Shown: positions 51,787-61,422 of the stretch, piece after piece
Position numbering within the stretch: the stretch's first letter is position 1
Layout: every line of letters begins with the position of its first letter
Source: Flavobacterium sp.
GTDB taxonomy: Bacteria > Bacteroidota > Bacteroidia > Flavobacteriales > Flavobacteriaceae
Reading direction: 5' to 3'
DNA length: 64,000 bases
Assembly: GCA_023251135.1 (NCBI GenBank)
Contig: JAHEZJ010000002.1
Location: 1 to 64,000 of the forward strand
Position numbers and translations under genes: made by a program
The notes under the pieces: generated by a model
Seen by the model: the letters and a program-made list of their open reading frames with translations, nothing else
Told to the model about the DNA's origin: nothing
Database searches by the model: none

Positions 51787-54201
51787 ATGAAACTAAAATT
51801 CTTTCTGTTTGTATTACTGGGTGTAATAACAACAGCAAATGCACAGAATTCAGGAACTGTTTCCGGAAAAATTACCGAGAAATCAAATAACGCGCCTATT
51901 TCCTACGCGACAGTTTCTATCAAAGAAAACGGGAAAGTCGTTACAGGGGTTAACTCTGATGACCACGGAGATTTCTCTATCAAGAATCTGGCTTTAAAAA
52001 GTTATACGATCGAAATTCAATACATTGGATTTAGAAAATATGTAGGTTCTTTAATTTTAAGCGACAACAAAAAAACAGCTACCATTAATGTGTCTCTTGA
52101 AGAAGAAGCAACGCAGCTTAAAGGAGTAAATATCGTAAGTGAGCGTTCGACAATCGAGCAAAAAATTGACCGAAAAGTAATTACTGTCGGAAAAGATTTG
52201 ACTACTGCCGGAGCTTCTGCATCTGATATTATGAACAACATCCCGTCTGTGAATGTAGATCAGGACGGAAAACTTTCGCTTCGCGGAAATGATAATGTAC
52301 GTGTATTGATTGACGGGAGACCTTCGAATATTGATCCTGCTCAGTTGTTGAAACAAATTCCATCTACCTCGATCAAAAAAATTGAGTTGATTACCAACCC
52401 AAGTGCCAAGTACAATCCGGAAGGAATGTCAGGTATTATCAATATCATTTTACACAAAAACAGCAATACTGGTTTCAACGGAAGCTACAGTGGCGGAATC
52501 ACTTTTGGAGAAGTTGCTAAATACAATCAGTCTTTGGATTTGAACTATAAAACCGGAAAAGTAAATTTCTTTGGTAACGTAGGACAAAATTTCGGAACTT
52601 ATTATAACGATGGTTTCATCAACAGATACGATCAGGACATTCGTCAGAAAATTGATGTTGTGAACGAAAATGATTCTTACCTGTATAAAATTGGAATGGA
52701 TTATTTCATCAATGATCACAATACGATCTCTTTTTATACCAATCAGAATAAATCAAACGGTAAGTTTTTTGTAGACACGAATATTGATTACAGTAATGTA
52801 AGCAGTTCTGACATTAACAATATGTTACAGAAATCAAAATATACTGGTCCGGATAACGTAGGAACTTACAATTTGGCTTACAAACATATCTTTAAAAAAG
52901 AAGGTCATACTTTAGATTTTGAAGCCAACTACAGCAACAATAAAGAAACGCAAAATGCTGGTTTTGATACACAAATAAGAAAAAAAGACAATAGTACAGA
53001 CAGCCAGTCTTATATCGATTATATTGCCGGTACTCGTAAATTAAGTACTTTAAATGTTGATTACGTAAATCCATTAAACGAAAAAACAACTCTTGAAGCA
53101 GGTGCCGAAGCAAGAATTACAAAAACCGATAACGATTATATCACCGGTAATCCGCTTGCAGCACTTCCAATTTCGAATTACACTTACGATACTGATATTT
53201 ACTCTGCTTATGTAACATTTGGTCAGAAATTCAAAAAATTCAGTTATCAGGTAGGAGCTCGTTTTGAAAGTTATAAAGTTGTAGCCAACTTAAATCATGG
53301 TCTGGATAAGTTTAATGATGATTATATCACCTTATACCCATCGGCTTATTTGACTTATAACCTGAATGAGAAAAACACTTTCCAATTGAGTTACAGCCGT
53401 CGTGTAGACCGTCCGAGTTTAGAACAGACAAAACCTATTCGTGAGTTTTCTACGCCTTTAATTACAGCATTAGGAAATCCTGAGTTAAGACCTCAGTTCA
53501 CGAATTCGGTTGAAGTAAATTATACTAAGACTTTCGAAAAAGGAAGTTTTACTGCAGGTGTTTTTGTGAGAAGCATCAACGACCAAATCAGCAGAGTTTT
53601 ACTTCCGGACGACACTGACCCAAGTGGTAACAAACAAATCCTGACGTATTCGAACTTTGATAACAATACTTCTTATGGTTTTGAAGCTTCGTTCACTTAT
53701 AAAATTGCAAAATGGTGGGATATTTCACCATCTATTGACTTCTCAAGCATTAACCAACAAGGTATAGTGTTTGTATACGATCCGGTAACTCAAAAAAGCA
53801 GCCCTTTGGATAGAAAAATTACTGTTGGTGCTTTTAACGGTCGTATGAATTCAAACTTTAAAGTAAACAAACGTTTAAGTTTCTTATTGTTCGGATTTTA
53901 CAGAGGAGAAGTTGAAGGTCTTCAAAATAACAGTCACGCGATGTACAAAATGGACATGGGCTCCCGTTACACCTTGTTAAACAACAAAATGAATATTAGT
54001 TTACGTTTTAACGACGTGTTCAATACAATGAAATATGCTTTCGATTCTCAGTATCCTTACTCACACTCAGGACAATTTACATGGGAAAGTCAAACCGTTT
54101 ATTTAGGTTTAACGTACAACTTTGGAGGTGCGAAAATCAAAAACCTGCAACGTAAACAAAGAGAAGACAATACGAATAAAGGCGGTGGCGGATTATTTTA
54201 A
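51787..54201 (+). CDS. Outer-membrane beta-barrel receptor with a carboxypeptidase-like domain
   Basis: An 804 aa TonB-receptor-like protein of the OMP_b-brl_3 group. The signal peptide MKLKFFLFVLLGVITTANAQ starts at ATG 51787. An upstream in-frame TTG (51724) would add a Lys/Gln-rich stretch before the signal and is unlikely. A carboxypeptidase-like domain (about 24-105) precedes the plug (IMNNIPSVNVDQDGKLSLRG, YNPEGMSGIINIIL) and a large barrel. The substrate is unknown, and no SusD partner is encoded. The C-terminus is a short charged, Gly-rich tail (NKGGGGLF). Confidence 0.9.
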   Translation: MKLKFFLFVLLGVITTANAQNSGTVSGKITEKSNNAPISYATVSIKENGKVVTGVNSDDHGDFSIKNLALKSYTIEIQYIGFRKYVGSLILSDNKKTATINVSLEEEATQLKGVNIVSERSTIEQKIDRKVITVGKDLTTAGASASDIMNNIPSVNVDQDGKLSLRGNDNVRVLIDGRPSNIDPAQLLKQIPSTSIKKIELITNPSAKYNPEGMSGIINIILHKNSNTGFNGSYSGGITFGEVAKYNQSLDLNYKTGKVNFFGNVGQNFGTYYNDGFINRYDQDIRQKIDVVNENDSYLYKIGMDYFINDHNTISFYTNQNKSNGKFFVDTNIDYSNVSSSDINNMLQKSKYTGPDNVGTYNLAYKHIFKKEGHTLDFEANYSNNKETQNAGFDTQIRKKDNSTDSQSYIDYIAGTRKLSTLNVDYVNPLNEKTTLEAGAEARITKTDNDYITGNPLAALPISNYTYDTDIYSAYVTFGQKFKKFSYQVGARFESYKVVANLNHGLDKFNDDYITLYPSAYLTYNLNEKNTFQLSYSRRVDRPSLEQTKPIREFSTPLITALGNPELRPQFTNSVEVNYTKTFEKGSFTAGVFVRSINDQISRVLLPDDTDPSGNKQILTYSNFDNNTSYGFEASFTYKIAKWWDISPSIDFSSINQQGIVFVYDPVTQKSSPLDRKITVGAFNGRMNSNFKVNKRLSFLLFGFYRGEVEGLQNNSHAMYKMDMGSRYTLLNNKMNISLRFNDVFNTMKYAFDSQYPYSHSGQFTWESQTVYLGLTYNFGGAKIKNLQRKQREDNTNKGGGGLF

Positions 54202-54244
54202 TCCAACATTACCAATCGATTTTAATAGTTTCGTATAAAATGAA

Positions 54245-54281
54245 GAAGCCTGGAGTTTGCCAACTCCAGGCTTTTTTTATT
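54245..54281 (+). terminator. Terminator of the beta-barrel receptor gene
   Basis: AAGCCTGGAGTT / AACTCCAGGCTT followed by a T-run. Confidence 0.92.
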
Positions 54282-54299
54282 CATTATTAACTGTATCCT

Positions 54300-54971
54300 C
54301 TACAAGAAGTTTTTTAACTCTTTTATTTCTTCAGGATTTGCTGTTTCTGTCTGATCTGTAATGGCCGATGAATGATAAAAAGTAGGCTGTAGTTTTTCCT
54401 GTAGTAATTTAATGTTCGAAGAGCGCAAACCGCCCCCGGGCATGATTTCAATTCGGTCACCCGCTAATTTTTGAATCACAGCCAAATCAAAAATTCCTTC
54501 TTCAACATTCTTGCCTCTTCCTGAAGTTAATATCGTTTGAAAACCACATTCAATTACCTCTTCCAATCCTTGTTCGATAGAATTTACTACATCAAAAGCA
54601 CGGTGAAAAGTACACGAAAGCGGACTGGCCAATTGTACCAATTCCAAATTCTGTTCTTTATTTACACTGCCGTCCTGATTTAAAATTCCGAAAACAAAAC
54701 CATCAACTCCAAGGGCTTTCAATTGTTTAATATCTTGTTTCATTTCCAGAAACTCTTCTTCCGTATAAACAAAATCACCACCACGAGGCCGGATAATAAC
54801 GTGCATTTTGATGGTTAGTTTTTCCCGAACTCTTTCTGCTGTTATCAAATTTGGCGTTGTTCCGCCAAGCTGCATATCATCGCATAATTCGATTCTGTCC
54901 GCACCATTCTCTTGCGCAATTATCGCCGATTCGTAATTGAAACAGGCTATTTCCAGTTGATTTTTTTTCAT
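54300..54971 (-). CDS. cutC: CutC family protein
   Basis: A 223 aa TIM-barrel protein of the CutC family, named for copper homeostasis although a direct copper role is disputed. Typical blocks are ANGADRIELCDDMQLGGTTP, IIRPRGGDFVYTEEEF and MPGGGLRSSNI. It is slightly short against the usual ~245 aa. It has a well-formed promoter upstream and stands alone. Confidence 0.93.
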   Translation of the reverse strand: MKKNQLEIACFNYESAIIAQENGADRIELCDDMQLGGTTPNLITAERVREKLTIKMHVIIRPRGGDFVYTEEEFLEMKQDIKQLKALGVDGFVFGILNQDGSVNKEQNLELVQLASPLSCTFHRAFDVVNSIEQGLEEVIECGFQTILTSGRGKNVEEGIFDLAVIQKLAGDRIEIMPGGGLRSSNIKLLQEKLQPTFYHSSAITDQTETANPEEIKELKNFL

Positions 54972-55010
54972 TTGATTGATTTAAAATTGCATCGGCTTGA
55001 TGCTACTGAA

Positions 55011-55041
55011 CAAAAGTATAAATTAAAAACGGAACGGTCAA
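55011..55041 (-). promoter_or_regulatory. Promoter of cutC
   Basis: On the minus strand, TTG (55041-55039, in TTTG), a 20-bp spacer, then TACTTTTG (55018-55011). The predicted leader is about 33 nt. Confidence 0.65.
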
Positions 55042-55106
55042 AGCCAATGAATTGAAAGGCTTGGGTAACCAGAACGACGGCTTCGACTTCGCTGAGCCGG
55101 ATATAA

Positions 55107-55138
55107 AAAAACCTGCTCTAAAAAAGAGCAGGTTTTGA
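55107..55138 (-). terminator. Terminator of fabH
   Basis: AACCTGCTC / GAGCAGGTT with a TAAAAAA loop and a T-tract on the minus strand. Confidence 0.9.
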
Positions 55139-55160
55139 AATATAATGCAAGATGAATTAA

Positions 55161-56168
55161 TTACCATTTAATAATTGCGCTTGCCCAGGTAAAACCACTA
55201 CCAAAAGCAGCCAGAACCACTGTATCTCCTGATTTAATTTTCCCTTGTTCCCACGCTTCTGTCAAAGCAATCGGAATAGAGGCAGCAGTAGTATTTCCGT
55301 ACTTCTGAATGTTATTGTGCACCTGATCGTCACTCAATTTGAATTTGTTCTGAATGAATTGCGAAATTCTTAAATTCGCCTGGTGCGGAATCAACATATC
55401 GATATCTGAAACCTGCAAACCGTTTGCTTCCAATCCTTCGTTGATGACCTCAGCAAAACGAACTACTGCATTTTTAAACACAAATTGTCCGTTCATGTAC
55501 GGGTAATAACTTTCGTCGTTCGGGTCATTATCTGCAATAATATCAGTCACCCAACGCGCTCCCATTCCCGGTGCCTGCAAAGCCAATTCTTCAGCATGCT
55601 GTCCTTCTGAATGCAAATGTGTCGATAAAATTCCTTTTGTCAAATCTTCTTCACGGCTCAAAACCGCTGCTCCTGCTCCATCTCCAAAAATTACCGAAAC
55701 GCCACGACCACGGGTTGTCATATCCAGTCCGGTTGAATGTACTTCTGAACCGATCACCAAAATGTTTTTGTACATTCCGGTTTTGATATATTGATCGGCA
55801 ACCGACAATGCATACACAAAACCTGAACATTGATTTCTAACATCCAGTGCTCCTACCGTACGCAATCCTAAATCACGTTGTACCAAAACTCCCGGCCCTG
55901 GAAAATAGTAATCCGGACTTAAGGTCGCAAATACTACAAAATCAATATCTTCTTTGGCTACGCCAGAACGTTCTATAGCAATTTTAGCTGCTTTTACTCC
56001 CATTGTAGTTGTGGTGTCTTCTCCACGAATAATATGTCTACGCTCCTGAATTCCTGTACGTTCCTGAATCCATTCATCATTGGTATCAATTATCTTAGAC
56101 AAATCATCGTTGGTCACAACATTTGAAGGGACATAATATCCTAAGCCCGCTATTTTTGAATGATACAT
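55161..56168 (-). CDS. fabH: 3-oxoacyl-ACP synthase III
   Basis: FabH condenses a CoA primer with malonyl-ACP to start fatty acid synthesis. It is 335 aa, with catalytic Cys114 in VRNQCSGFVYA, the His in IPHQANLRI and the Asn in YGNTTAASIP. It lies alone here rather than in an rpmF-plsX-fabH cluster, so it may be one of several FabH-like copies in the genome. A -7 box TAAATTTG is at 56208-56201 on the minus strand. Confidence 0.95.
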   Translation of the reverse strand: MYHSKIAGLGYYVPSNVVTNDDLSKIIDTNDEWIQERTGIQERRHIIRGEDTTTTMGVKAAKIAIERSGVAKEDIDFVVFATLSPDYYFPGPGVLVQRDLGLRTVGALDVRNQCSGFVYALSVADQYIKTGMYKNILVIGSEVHSTGLDMTTRGRGVSVIFGDGAGAAVLSREEDLTKGILSTHLHSEGQHAEELALQAPGMGARWVTDIIADNDPNDESYYPYMNGQFVFKNAVVRFAEVINEGLEANGLQVSDIDMLIPHQANLRISQFIQNKFKLSDDQVHNNIQKYGNTTAASIPIALTEAWEQGKIKSGDTVVLAAFGSGFTWASAIIKW

Positions 56169-56431
56169 ATTCTTTTATTATTTGTTAAAAAATTGTAATG
56201 CAAATTTAAGTATAGTTTAAAACATTAGCGTCCAAATTAGTGTTTTTTTCGTAATTGGCAATTTAATATACTTTAATTATACATCGAATTCTGACAGTTT
56301 AGATTCTGAAAAAACAGTTTTCGCCTCAAAAACGTGAAAAGTATCAAAAATAACACCTAAAATGTAACAAGTTTAAAGTACTTTAGTCAAACATATACGA
56401 ATACCTATTTTAAATCCGTAAAATTCAAATT

Positions 56432-58846
56432 ATGAAATTAAAGGTCACATTACTCTTGTTTCTTAACATTGGCTTTTTTGCCTTTGCACAGGAAAATCTC
56501 ACCTATCAAAAACCATCAAAATCTATTTTAGATTTAGCCGATTACGAAAAAGCTCCTACGGTATCTATGGATACTAAAAAAGAAAATATGTTGCTGATGT
56601 ACAGAAGTACATACAAAACACTAGACGATTTAAATCAGGAAGAACTTCGATTAGGAGGTTTAAGAATTAATCCGGTAACAAACATTTCGAGCTCTGTAAC
56701 GTATACCACCAATCTTAAATTAAAAAAAATTAGCGGTAAAGAAGGAGAAGTTCAGGTTACAGGATTACCTGAGAATGCAAAAATAAGCAATATCCTTTGG
56801 TCTCCGAATGACAAGAAAATATTGTTTTCGCACACCACAAGTACTGGTGTTGAGCTTTGGTTTTTGGATGTTGCAACTGCAAAAGCAACCAAACTTACCG
56901 AAGCAACGGTTAATGCCAATTTAGGAAATCCGTTTAGCTGGTTTTTAGACAATGAAACTATTTTGGTGAAAATGCTTCCGAAAAACAGAAAACCATTGCT
57001 GGATGCTAAAAAAGATCTTCCAACAGGTCCGATTATCTCTAACACTGCGGGAACAAAATCTCAAAACAGAACCTACCCGGATATGTTGAAAAATCAAAAT
57101 GACGAAATTAATTTTGAGAACATTATCACTTCTGAACTGTACAAAGTTAACCTTAACGGAACTGCTACTTTGTTTAAAGAAGCAGCCATGTATTCGGGAG
57201 AAAGAATTTCACCAGACGGTAATTATATCATGTTAACAACGATTCAAAAACCGTTTTCATATGTAGTGCCTTTATTCCGCTTCCCATCACGAACTATTGT
57301 TTATGATGCAAGAGGAAAAGAAATCAAACTGGTTAATGATGTTCCGTTAAACGAAATAATTCCTAAAGGTTTTATGGCTGTTCGAAAAGGAAAAAGAGAA
57401 ATGACCTGGAGAAATGACAAACCGGCAACTTTATCTTATGTGGTAGCTTTAGACGAAGGAGATCCTGCAAACAAAGTTGATTTTAGAGACGAAGTTTTTC
57501 TTTGGGACGCTCCTTTTACAAATGAGGGAACATCTTTAGTAAAAGTACCTCAACGTTATGCCGAAATTACATGGGGGAGCGACAATGTTGCTTTTTTAAC
57601 AGATCAATGGTACGATACCCGTAATACAAAAACGTATTTCATCAATCCATCAAATCCTGCACAGCAGCCAAAAGTAATTACAGACAGAAACCAACAAGAT
57701 GTTTACTCCGATCCGGGCGTTTTCGAAACCAGAAAAAACGAATACAACAAGTACGTTTTAGCCATTGAAAAAGACAATGCTTACCGTATTGGAGAGGGAT
57801 ACACTAAAGAAGGACAATTTCCTTTTATTGATGAATTCAATCTTAAAACATTACAATCAAAACGCATCTATACTTCAACTTACAAAGACAAAAAAGAAGA
57901 TTTACTAGAAATTGAAGATTTTAAATCGGGGAAAGTTTTAGTACAAATTCAGTCTAAAAGTGAGTATCCTAATTATTACTTCAGAAATATTAAAAAGCAA
58001 AACAGCTTAACGCCGATTACTTCTTTTAAAAACCCGTTTGAAAGCATTAAAAATGTGAGTAAAGAGGTGATCAAGTACAAGCGTAAAGATGGTGTTGAAC
58101 TTTCGGGAACTTTATACTTACCAGCCGGTTATGATAAAGCAAAAAAAGAGAAATTACCTTTATTAATCTGGGCTTACCCGGCTGAGTACAAAGACAAAAA
58201 CAGCGCGGGACAATCGACTCAAAATTCAAACGAATTCACCACTCCTTATTACGGTTCATTTGTATACTGGGTAACCAAAGGATATGTAGTTCTAGACGAC
58301 GCTGCTTTCCCAATTATTGGAGAAGGTACTACAGAACCAAATGATAATTTCATTTCTCAATTGGTAGACAATGCTGCTGCTGCGATTGATGCTGTTGATG
58401 CTTTAGGTTACATCAACCGTAAAAAAGTAGCTGTTGGAGGACATTCTTATGGTGCTTTTATGACGGCTAATTTACTAACACATTCAAACCTTTTTGCTTG
58501 TGGAATTGCCCGAAGCGGTGCTTACAACAGAACACTGACTCCATTTGGATTCCAGACAGAACAACGTAACTACTGGGAAGTTCCACAAGTTTACACCGCA
58601 ATGTCTCCTTTTCTGAATGCAGACAAAATGAAAACACCTCTTTTGTTAGTTCATGGTGAAGCCGATAATAATCCGGGAACTTTTACTTTACAGACAGAGC
58701 GTTATTACCAGGCTTTAAAAGGTTTGGGAGCAACTGCAAGAATGGTTATCTTACCTAAGGAAGCACACAGTTATGTGGCCAAAGAAAACATCCTGCACCT
58801 GTTATGGGAACAAGATCAGTTTTTAGAAAAATACTTAAAAAACTAG
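56432..58846 (+). CDS. Secreted S9-family serine peptidase (glutamyl endopeptidase-like)
   Basis: An 804 aa prolyl-oligopeptidase-fold enzyme with signal peptide MKLKVTLLLFLNIGFFAFAQ. A beta-propeller domain covers about 30-540 and an alpha/beta hydrolase domain follows. The catalytic Ser672 is in GGHSYGAFM, the Asp in VHGEADNNPGT and the His in LPKEAHSYV. It most resembles the S9D group that includes plant chloroplast glutamyl endopeptidase. It probably degrades peptides in the periplasm. Single gene with a strong terminator. Confidence 0.92.
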   Translation: MKLKVTLLLFLNIGFFAFAQENLTYQKPSKSILDLADYEKAPTVSMDTKKENMLLMYRSTYKTLDDLNQEELRLGGLRINPVTNISSSVTYTTNLKLKKISGKEGEVQVTGLPENAKISNILWSPNDKKILFSHTTSTGVELWFLDVATAKATKLTEATVNANLGNPFSWFLDNETILVKMLPKNRKPLLDAKKDLPTGPIISNTAGTKSQNRTYPDMLKNQNDEINFENIITSELYKVNLNGTATLFKEAAMYSGERISPDGNYIMLTTIQKPFSYVVPLFRFPSRTIVYDARGKEIKLVNDVPLNEIIPKGFMAVRKGKREMTWRNDKPATLSYVVALDEGDPANKVDFRDEVFLWDAPFTNEGTSLVKVPQRYAEITWGSDNVAFLTDQWYDTRNTKTYFINPSNPAQQPKVITDRNQQDVYSDPGVFETRKNEYNKYVLAIEKDNAYRIGEGYTKEGQFPFIDEFNLKTLQSKRIYTSTYKDKKEDLLEIEDFKSGKVLVQIQSKSEYPNYYFRNIKKQNSLTPITSFKNPFESIKNVSKEVIKYKRKDGVELSGTLYLPAGYDKAKKEKLPLLIWAYPAEYKDKNSAGQSTQNSNEFTTPYYGSFVYWVTKGYVVLDDAAFPIIGEGTTEPNDNFISQLVDNAAAAIDAVDALGYINRKKVAVGGHSYGAFMTANLLTHSNLFACGIARSGAYNRTLTPFGFQTEQRNYWEVPQVYTAMSPFLNADKMKTPLLLVHGEADNNPGTFTLQTERYYQALKGLGATARMVILPKEAHSYVAKENILHLLWEQDQFLEKYLKN

Positions 58847-58867
58847 ATAAACCTAATCTATAAAAAC

Positions 58868-58900
58868 AAACCCGACAGCTTTCAAAAACCTGTCGGGTTT
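58868..58900 (+). terminator. Terminator of the S9 peptidase gene (CCCGACAG stem)
   Basis: AAACCCGACAG / CTGTCGGGTTT, nearly identical to 13508-13540. Confidence 0.9.
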
Positions 58901-58907
58901 AATATAA

Positions 58908-58942
58908 AAAGCCCTAAACTTATAGTAAGTTTAGGGCTTTTA
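58908..58942 (-). terminator. Terminator of the ABC ATPase gene
   Basis: AAAAGCCCTAAACTTA / TAAGTTTAGGGCTTTTA, a near-perfect long stem with a T-rich end on the minus strand. Confidence 0.9.
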
Positions 58943-58944
58943 TT

Positions 58945-59895
58945 TTATAGGTAATTCAAACCTAAAAATATTTCCTGTTCCAGAGGCAAATCTATTTCAC
59001 TTTCAAAAAACACCAGCTGTCTTTTATAAACCGTTTCAATGAGATAGTGATTTCCTCTAAAATAAGTTCTCCTGATTTTTACCGGCAGATTCGATTCGGT
59101 AACCATTTTAAACTGATGCGGATATACCAGGGTTTTATGCGTTTGATCTTCATATGGAACCAACAGATGCGTCGGAACTTCGTTTACCTCACCAAAAAGC
59201 GAGGCTACATACTTCGTTTCGGGATCCTCGTAAATTTTAGTTGGATTATCCTTAATAATAATTTCTCCGTTTCGCATCACAATTGCTTCATCGGCAAATG
59301 ACAAAGCATCTGTACTATCATGTGTTGCAATGATACAGGTAATTCCTTTTTGCTTTAAGTAACGAAATAAGTTTCGGCGTAATGCATTTTTTCGGAAAGC
59401 ATCAATTTGACTGAAGGGTTCATCCAATAAAATAACTTCGGGTTCTAAAGCCAGAACTCTTACCAAAGCAACTCTTTGCTGCTGTCCTCCACTCAAAAAC
59501 TTAGCTTTTACATTGGAAAACTGCTCCATTTCTACCATTTCCAACAGCTCCTGAACGCGCAGTTTTTTCATATTTGCAAAACCATTCGACAGAAACTTCC
59601 CTACATTTTCAGCTACTGTTTCAAAAGGAGACAAATCAAAATCCTGTGCCAGATATTTCATAAAAGGCATTCCGGGAATCAGATTGTATTTTGGACCTAA
59701 AATAGGTTTTTCATTGTAAAAAATCTTGCCTTCGTCTAAGTTGTACAAACCGTACATTAACTTTAGAAGTGTACTTTTTCCACAGCCGCTTTCGCCAATA
59801 ATGGCAATATTCTCACCTTTATTTATGGTAAAAGAAACGTTTTTTATAACAGGGTTTTCGGTGTACGAAAAAGAAATATTTTGAATGTCAAGCAT
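58945..59895 (-). CDS. ABC transporter ATP-binding protein (FbpC/PotA-like)
   Basis: A 316 aa ATPase from ATG 59895. Walker A is GESGCGKS at 34-41, the signature LSGGQQQRVAL, Walker B VILLDEPFSQID, and a His switch lies in IIATHDS. A C-terminal TOBE-like extension (about 235-316) suggests an importer ATPase of the iron/polyamine type. No permease or binding protein gene is adjacent. An upstream in-frame TTG at 59916 lies within the -7 box TAAATTTG and is not used. Confidence 0.9.
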   Translation of the reverse strand: MLDIQNISFSYTENPVIKNVSFTINKGENIAIIGESGCGKSTLLKLMYGLYNLDEGKIFYNEKPILGPKYNLIPGMPFMKYLAQDFDLSPFETVAENVGKFLSNGFANMKKLRVQELLEMVEMEQFSNVKAKFLSGGQQQRVALVRVLALEPEVILLDEPFSQIDAFRKNALRRNLFRYLKQKGITCIIATHDSTDALSFADEAIVMRNGEIIIKDNPTKIYEDPETKYVASLFGEVNEVPTHLLVPYEDQTHKTLVYPHQFKMVTESNLPVKIRRTYFRGNHYLIETVYKRQLVFFESEIDLPLEQEIFLGLNYL

Positions 59896-59913
59896 GGGTC
59901 GTATTTGAAAGGC

Positions 59914-59921
59914 CAAATTTA
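59914..59921 (-). promoter_or_regulatory. -7 box of the ABC ATPase gene
   Basis: TAAATTTG on the minus strand, 18 bp before the ATG. It overlaps and rules out the alternative TTG start. Confidence 0.5.
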
Positions 59922-59942
59922 CAATGTTTAATTTCTAAAGTC

Positions 59943-59977
59943 AAAAAAAAGCTGCTTCAATTATGAAACAGCTTTTA
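59943..59977 (-). terminator. Terminator of the lipocalin/OmpA operon
   Basis: AAAAGCTG.TTCA / TGAA.CAGCTTTT with an ATTA-type loop and a T-run on the minus strand. Confidence 0.88.
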
Positions 59978-60000
59978 AGAAATTTTATTGCGTTTGAAAA

Positions 60001-60696
60001 CTATTTTCCAGCCTGAGCTTTAGCGTCATTTACCATTTTGTCATTTGCAGTGATCGAAAACTCTACACGACGGTTTTGTGCTCTTCCTTCCGGAGTATCG
60101 TTTGGTGCAATTGGATCAACAATACCTAAACCTGAAGTTTTGAAACGGCTTGATTTTAATCCTTTTGAAACCAAATAAGCTTGCACAGAAGCAGCTCTTT
60201 GTCCTGAAAGTGTCAAGTTGTATTCTGGTCTTCCTGTATTATCAGTGTATCCGAAAATTTGAATATCCGTATCTCCGTATTCAGTAAATACAGGTACCAA
60301 TTTATCTAAATTTGCTTTGGCCTGAGATGTTAAAGAAGATTTATTCGTATCAAAACGAACTGCATTTTCATTTAAAGTTAAGTGAATTCCTTCTCCTACT
60401 CTTTCTACATCTGCACCTGGTAAAGCCTGATCAATTTCACGGGCTTGTTTGTCCATTTTATTTCCAATAAGAGCACCAGTTCCTCCACCTACAGCAGCTC
60501 CAATTGCAGCTCCTAAGGCAGCGTTTCCGCCTTTTCCTAGGTTATTTCCTAAAACAGCACCTATGATACCACCCGCAACTACTCCAATTCCGGCTCCTTT
60601 TTGAGTATTATTTGCATTTTTTACGGAATCACAACTTGTAAAAAAACTTGCCAATACAAGTAAACTACTCAAACCTAAAACTGTTATTTTTCTCAT
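60001..60696 (-). CDS. OmpA-family lipoprotein with glycine-zipper segments
   Basis: A 231 aa outer-membrane lipoprotein with its lipobox Cys at 22 (LASFFTSC). Two glycine-zipper segments occupy about 36-84 (GIGVVAGGIIGAVLGNNLG and AALGAAIGAAVGGGTGALIG). The C-terminal OmpA peptidoglycan-binding domain has IQIFGYTDNTG, LSGQRAASVQAYL and GRAQNRRVEFSI. It should tie the outer membrane to peptidoglycan. It starts 18 bp after the lipocalin-like gene, so the two form an operon. Confidence 0.94.
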   Translation of the reverse strand: MRKITVLGLSSLLVLASFFTSCDSVKNANNTQKGAGIGVVAGGIIGAVLGNNLGKGGNAALGAAIGAAVGGGTGALIGNKMDKQAREIDQALPGADVERVGEGIHLTLNENAVRFDTNKSSLTSQAKANLDKLVPVFTEYGDTDIQIFGYTDNTGRPEYNLTLSGQRAASVQAYLVSKGLKSSRFKTSGLGIVDPIAPNDTPEGRAQNRRVEFSITANDKMVNDAKAQAGK

Positions 60697-60714
60697 CTTT
60701 CTCTATTTTTAATA

Positions 60715-61218
60715 TTAATTGGCTCTTTGAAACTGGTAAACTACATCTTTCGTTTGTCCACCCACATTAATGTTATCGATCAACTGAAATGAACTTTCAG
60801 TTAAACCTGCAACTTTTAGTAAGTAGCCATCTCTCACTTTTTTTGCTTTGATACCCGCATCCAGAATTTTAAGCACAAACAATCCCTGATTGTTAATACT
60901 CCAAACAATCGGAGAACTAAATCCGGTACAGCTTGCTGCTGTCAAAGCCATCGTTCCCTTATTGTTATTGGAGATAAAACTCCACGTACTTCCAATAAAA
61001 CATTTAGAATCTGCAAGATCGAAAGAATTTACCTTGATATACTCAGAACCTGGGTAAGTTACATTGGTTAATACCCAATTTCCTTTAAGAGCTACTTGAG
61101 AAGGTCTGTCAAGTTTAGTCGATAACGTAGTTGCTCCGGATGAAGCTGTTGTAGACGAAGCTGATTTACACGCGAAAAACATCGTGGCGATCATGCAAAT
61201 GAAAATAATTTTCTTCAT
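60715..61218 (-). CDS. Lipocalin-like lipoprotein
   Basis: A 167 aa lipoprotein from ATG 61218 (MKKIIFICMIATMFFAC, lipidated Cys17). The mature part is a beta-rich lipocalin-like domain (LKGNWVLTNVTYPGSEYIKV, STWSFISNNNKGTMAL, VVYQFQRAN). An ATG three codons upstream (61227) is an alternative start. Ligand unknown. It is the first gene of an operon with the OmpA lipoprotein. A -7 box TATCTTTG lies at 61280-61273 on the minus strand. Confidence 0.85.
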   Translation of the reverse strand: MKKIIFICMIATMFFACKSASSTTASSGATTLSTKLDRPSQVALKGNWVLTNVTYPGSEYIKVNSFDLADSKCFIGSTWSFISNNNKGTMALTAASCTGFSSPIVWSINNQGLFVLKILDAGIKAKKVRDGYLLKVAGLTESSFQLIDNINVGGQTKDVVYQFQRAN

Positions 61219-61422
61219 TTTGTACATTTTTTTTAGAGTTAATACTGACACGTTTAACAATTATTATACCACAAAGATACAATTCATAGGGATACCCTCG
61301 GTTTCAGAATCTAATTATTTTCTTTCAAAATTAACACTTGCGCCATTTTGTCACCTAAAAAAACATTGGTATTCTATTTGAAGAAATGAAAATCATCACA
61401 TTAAACTAAAAAATTAAAAAAT

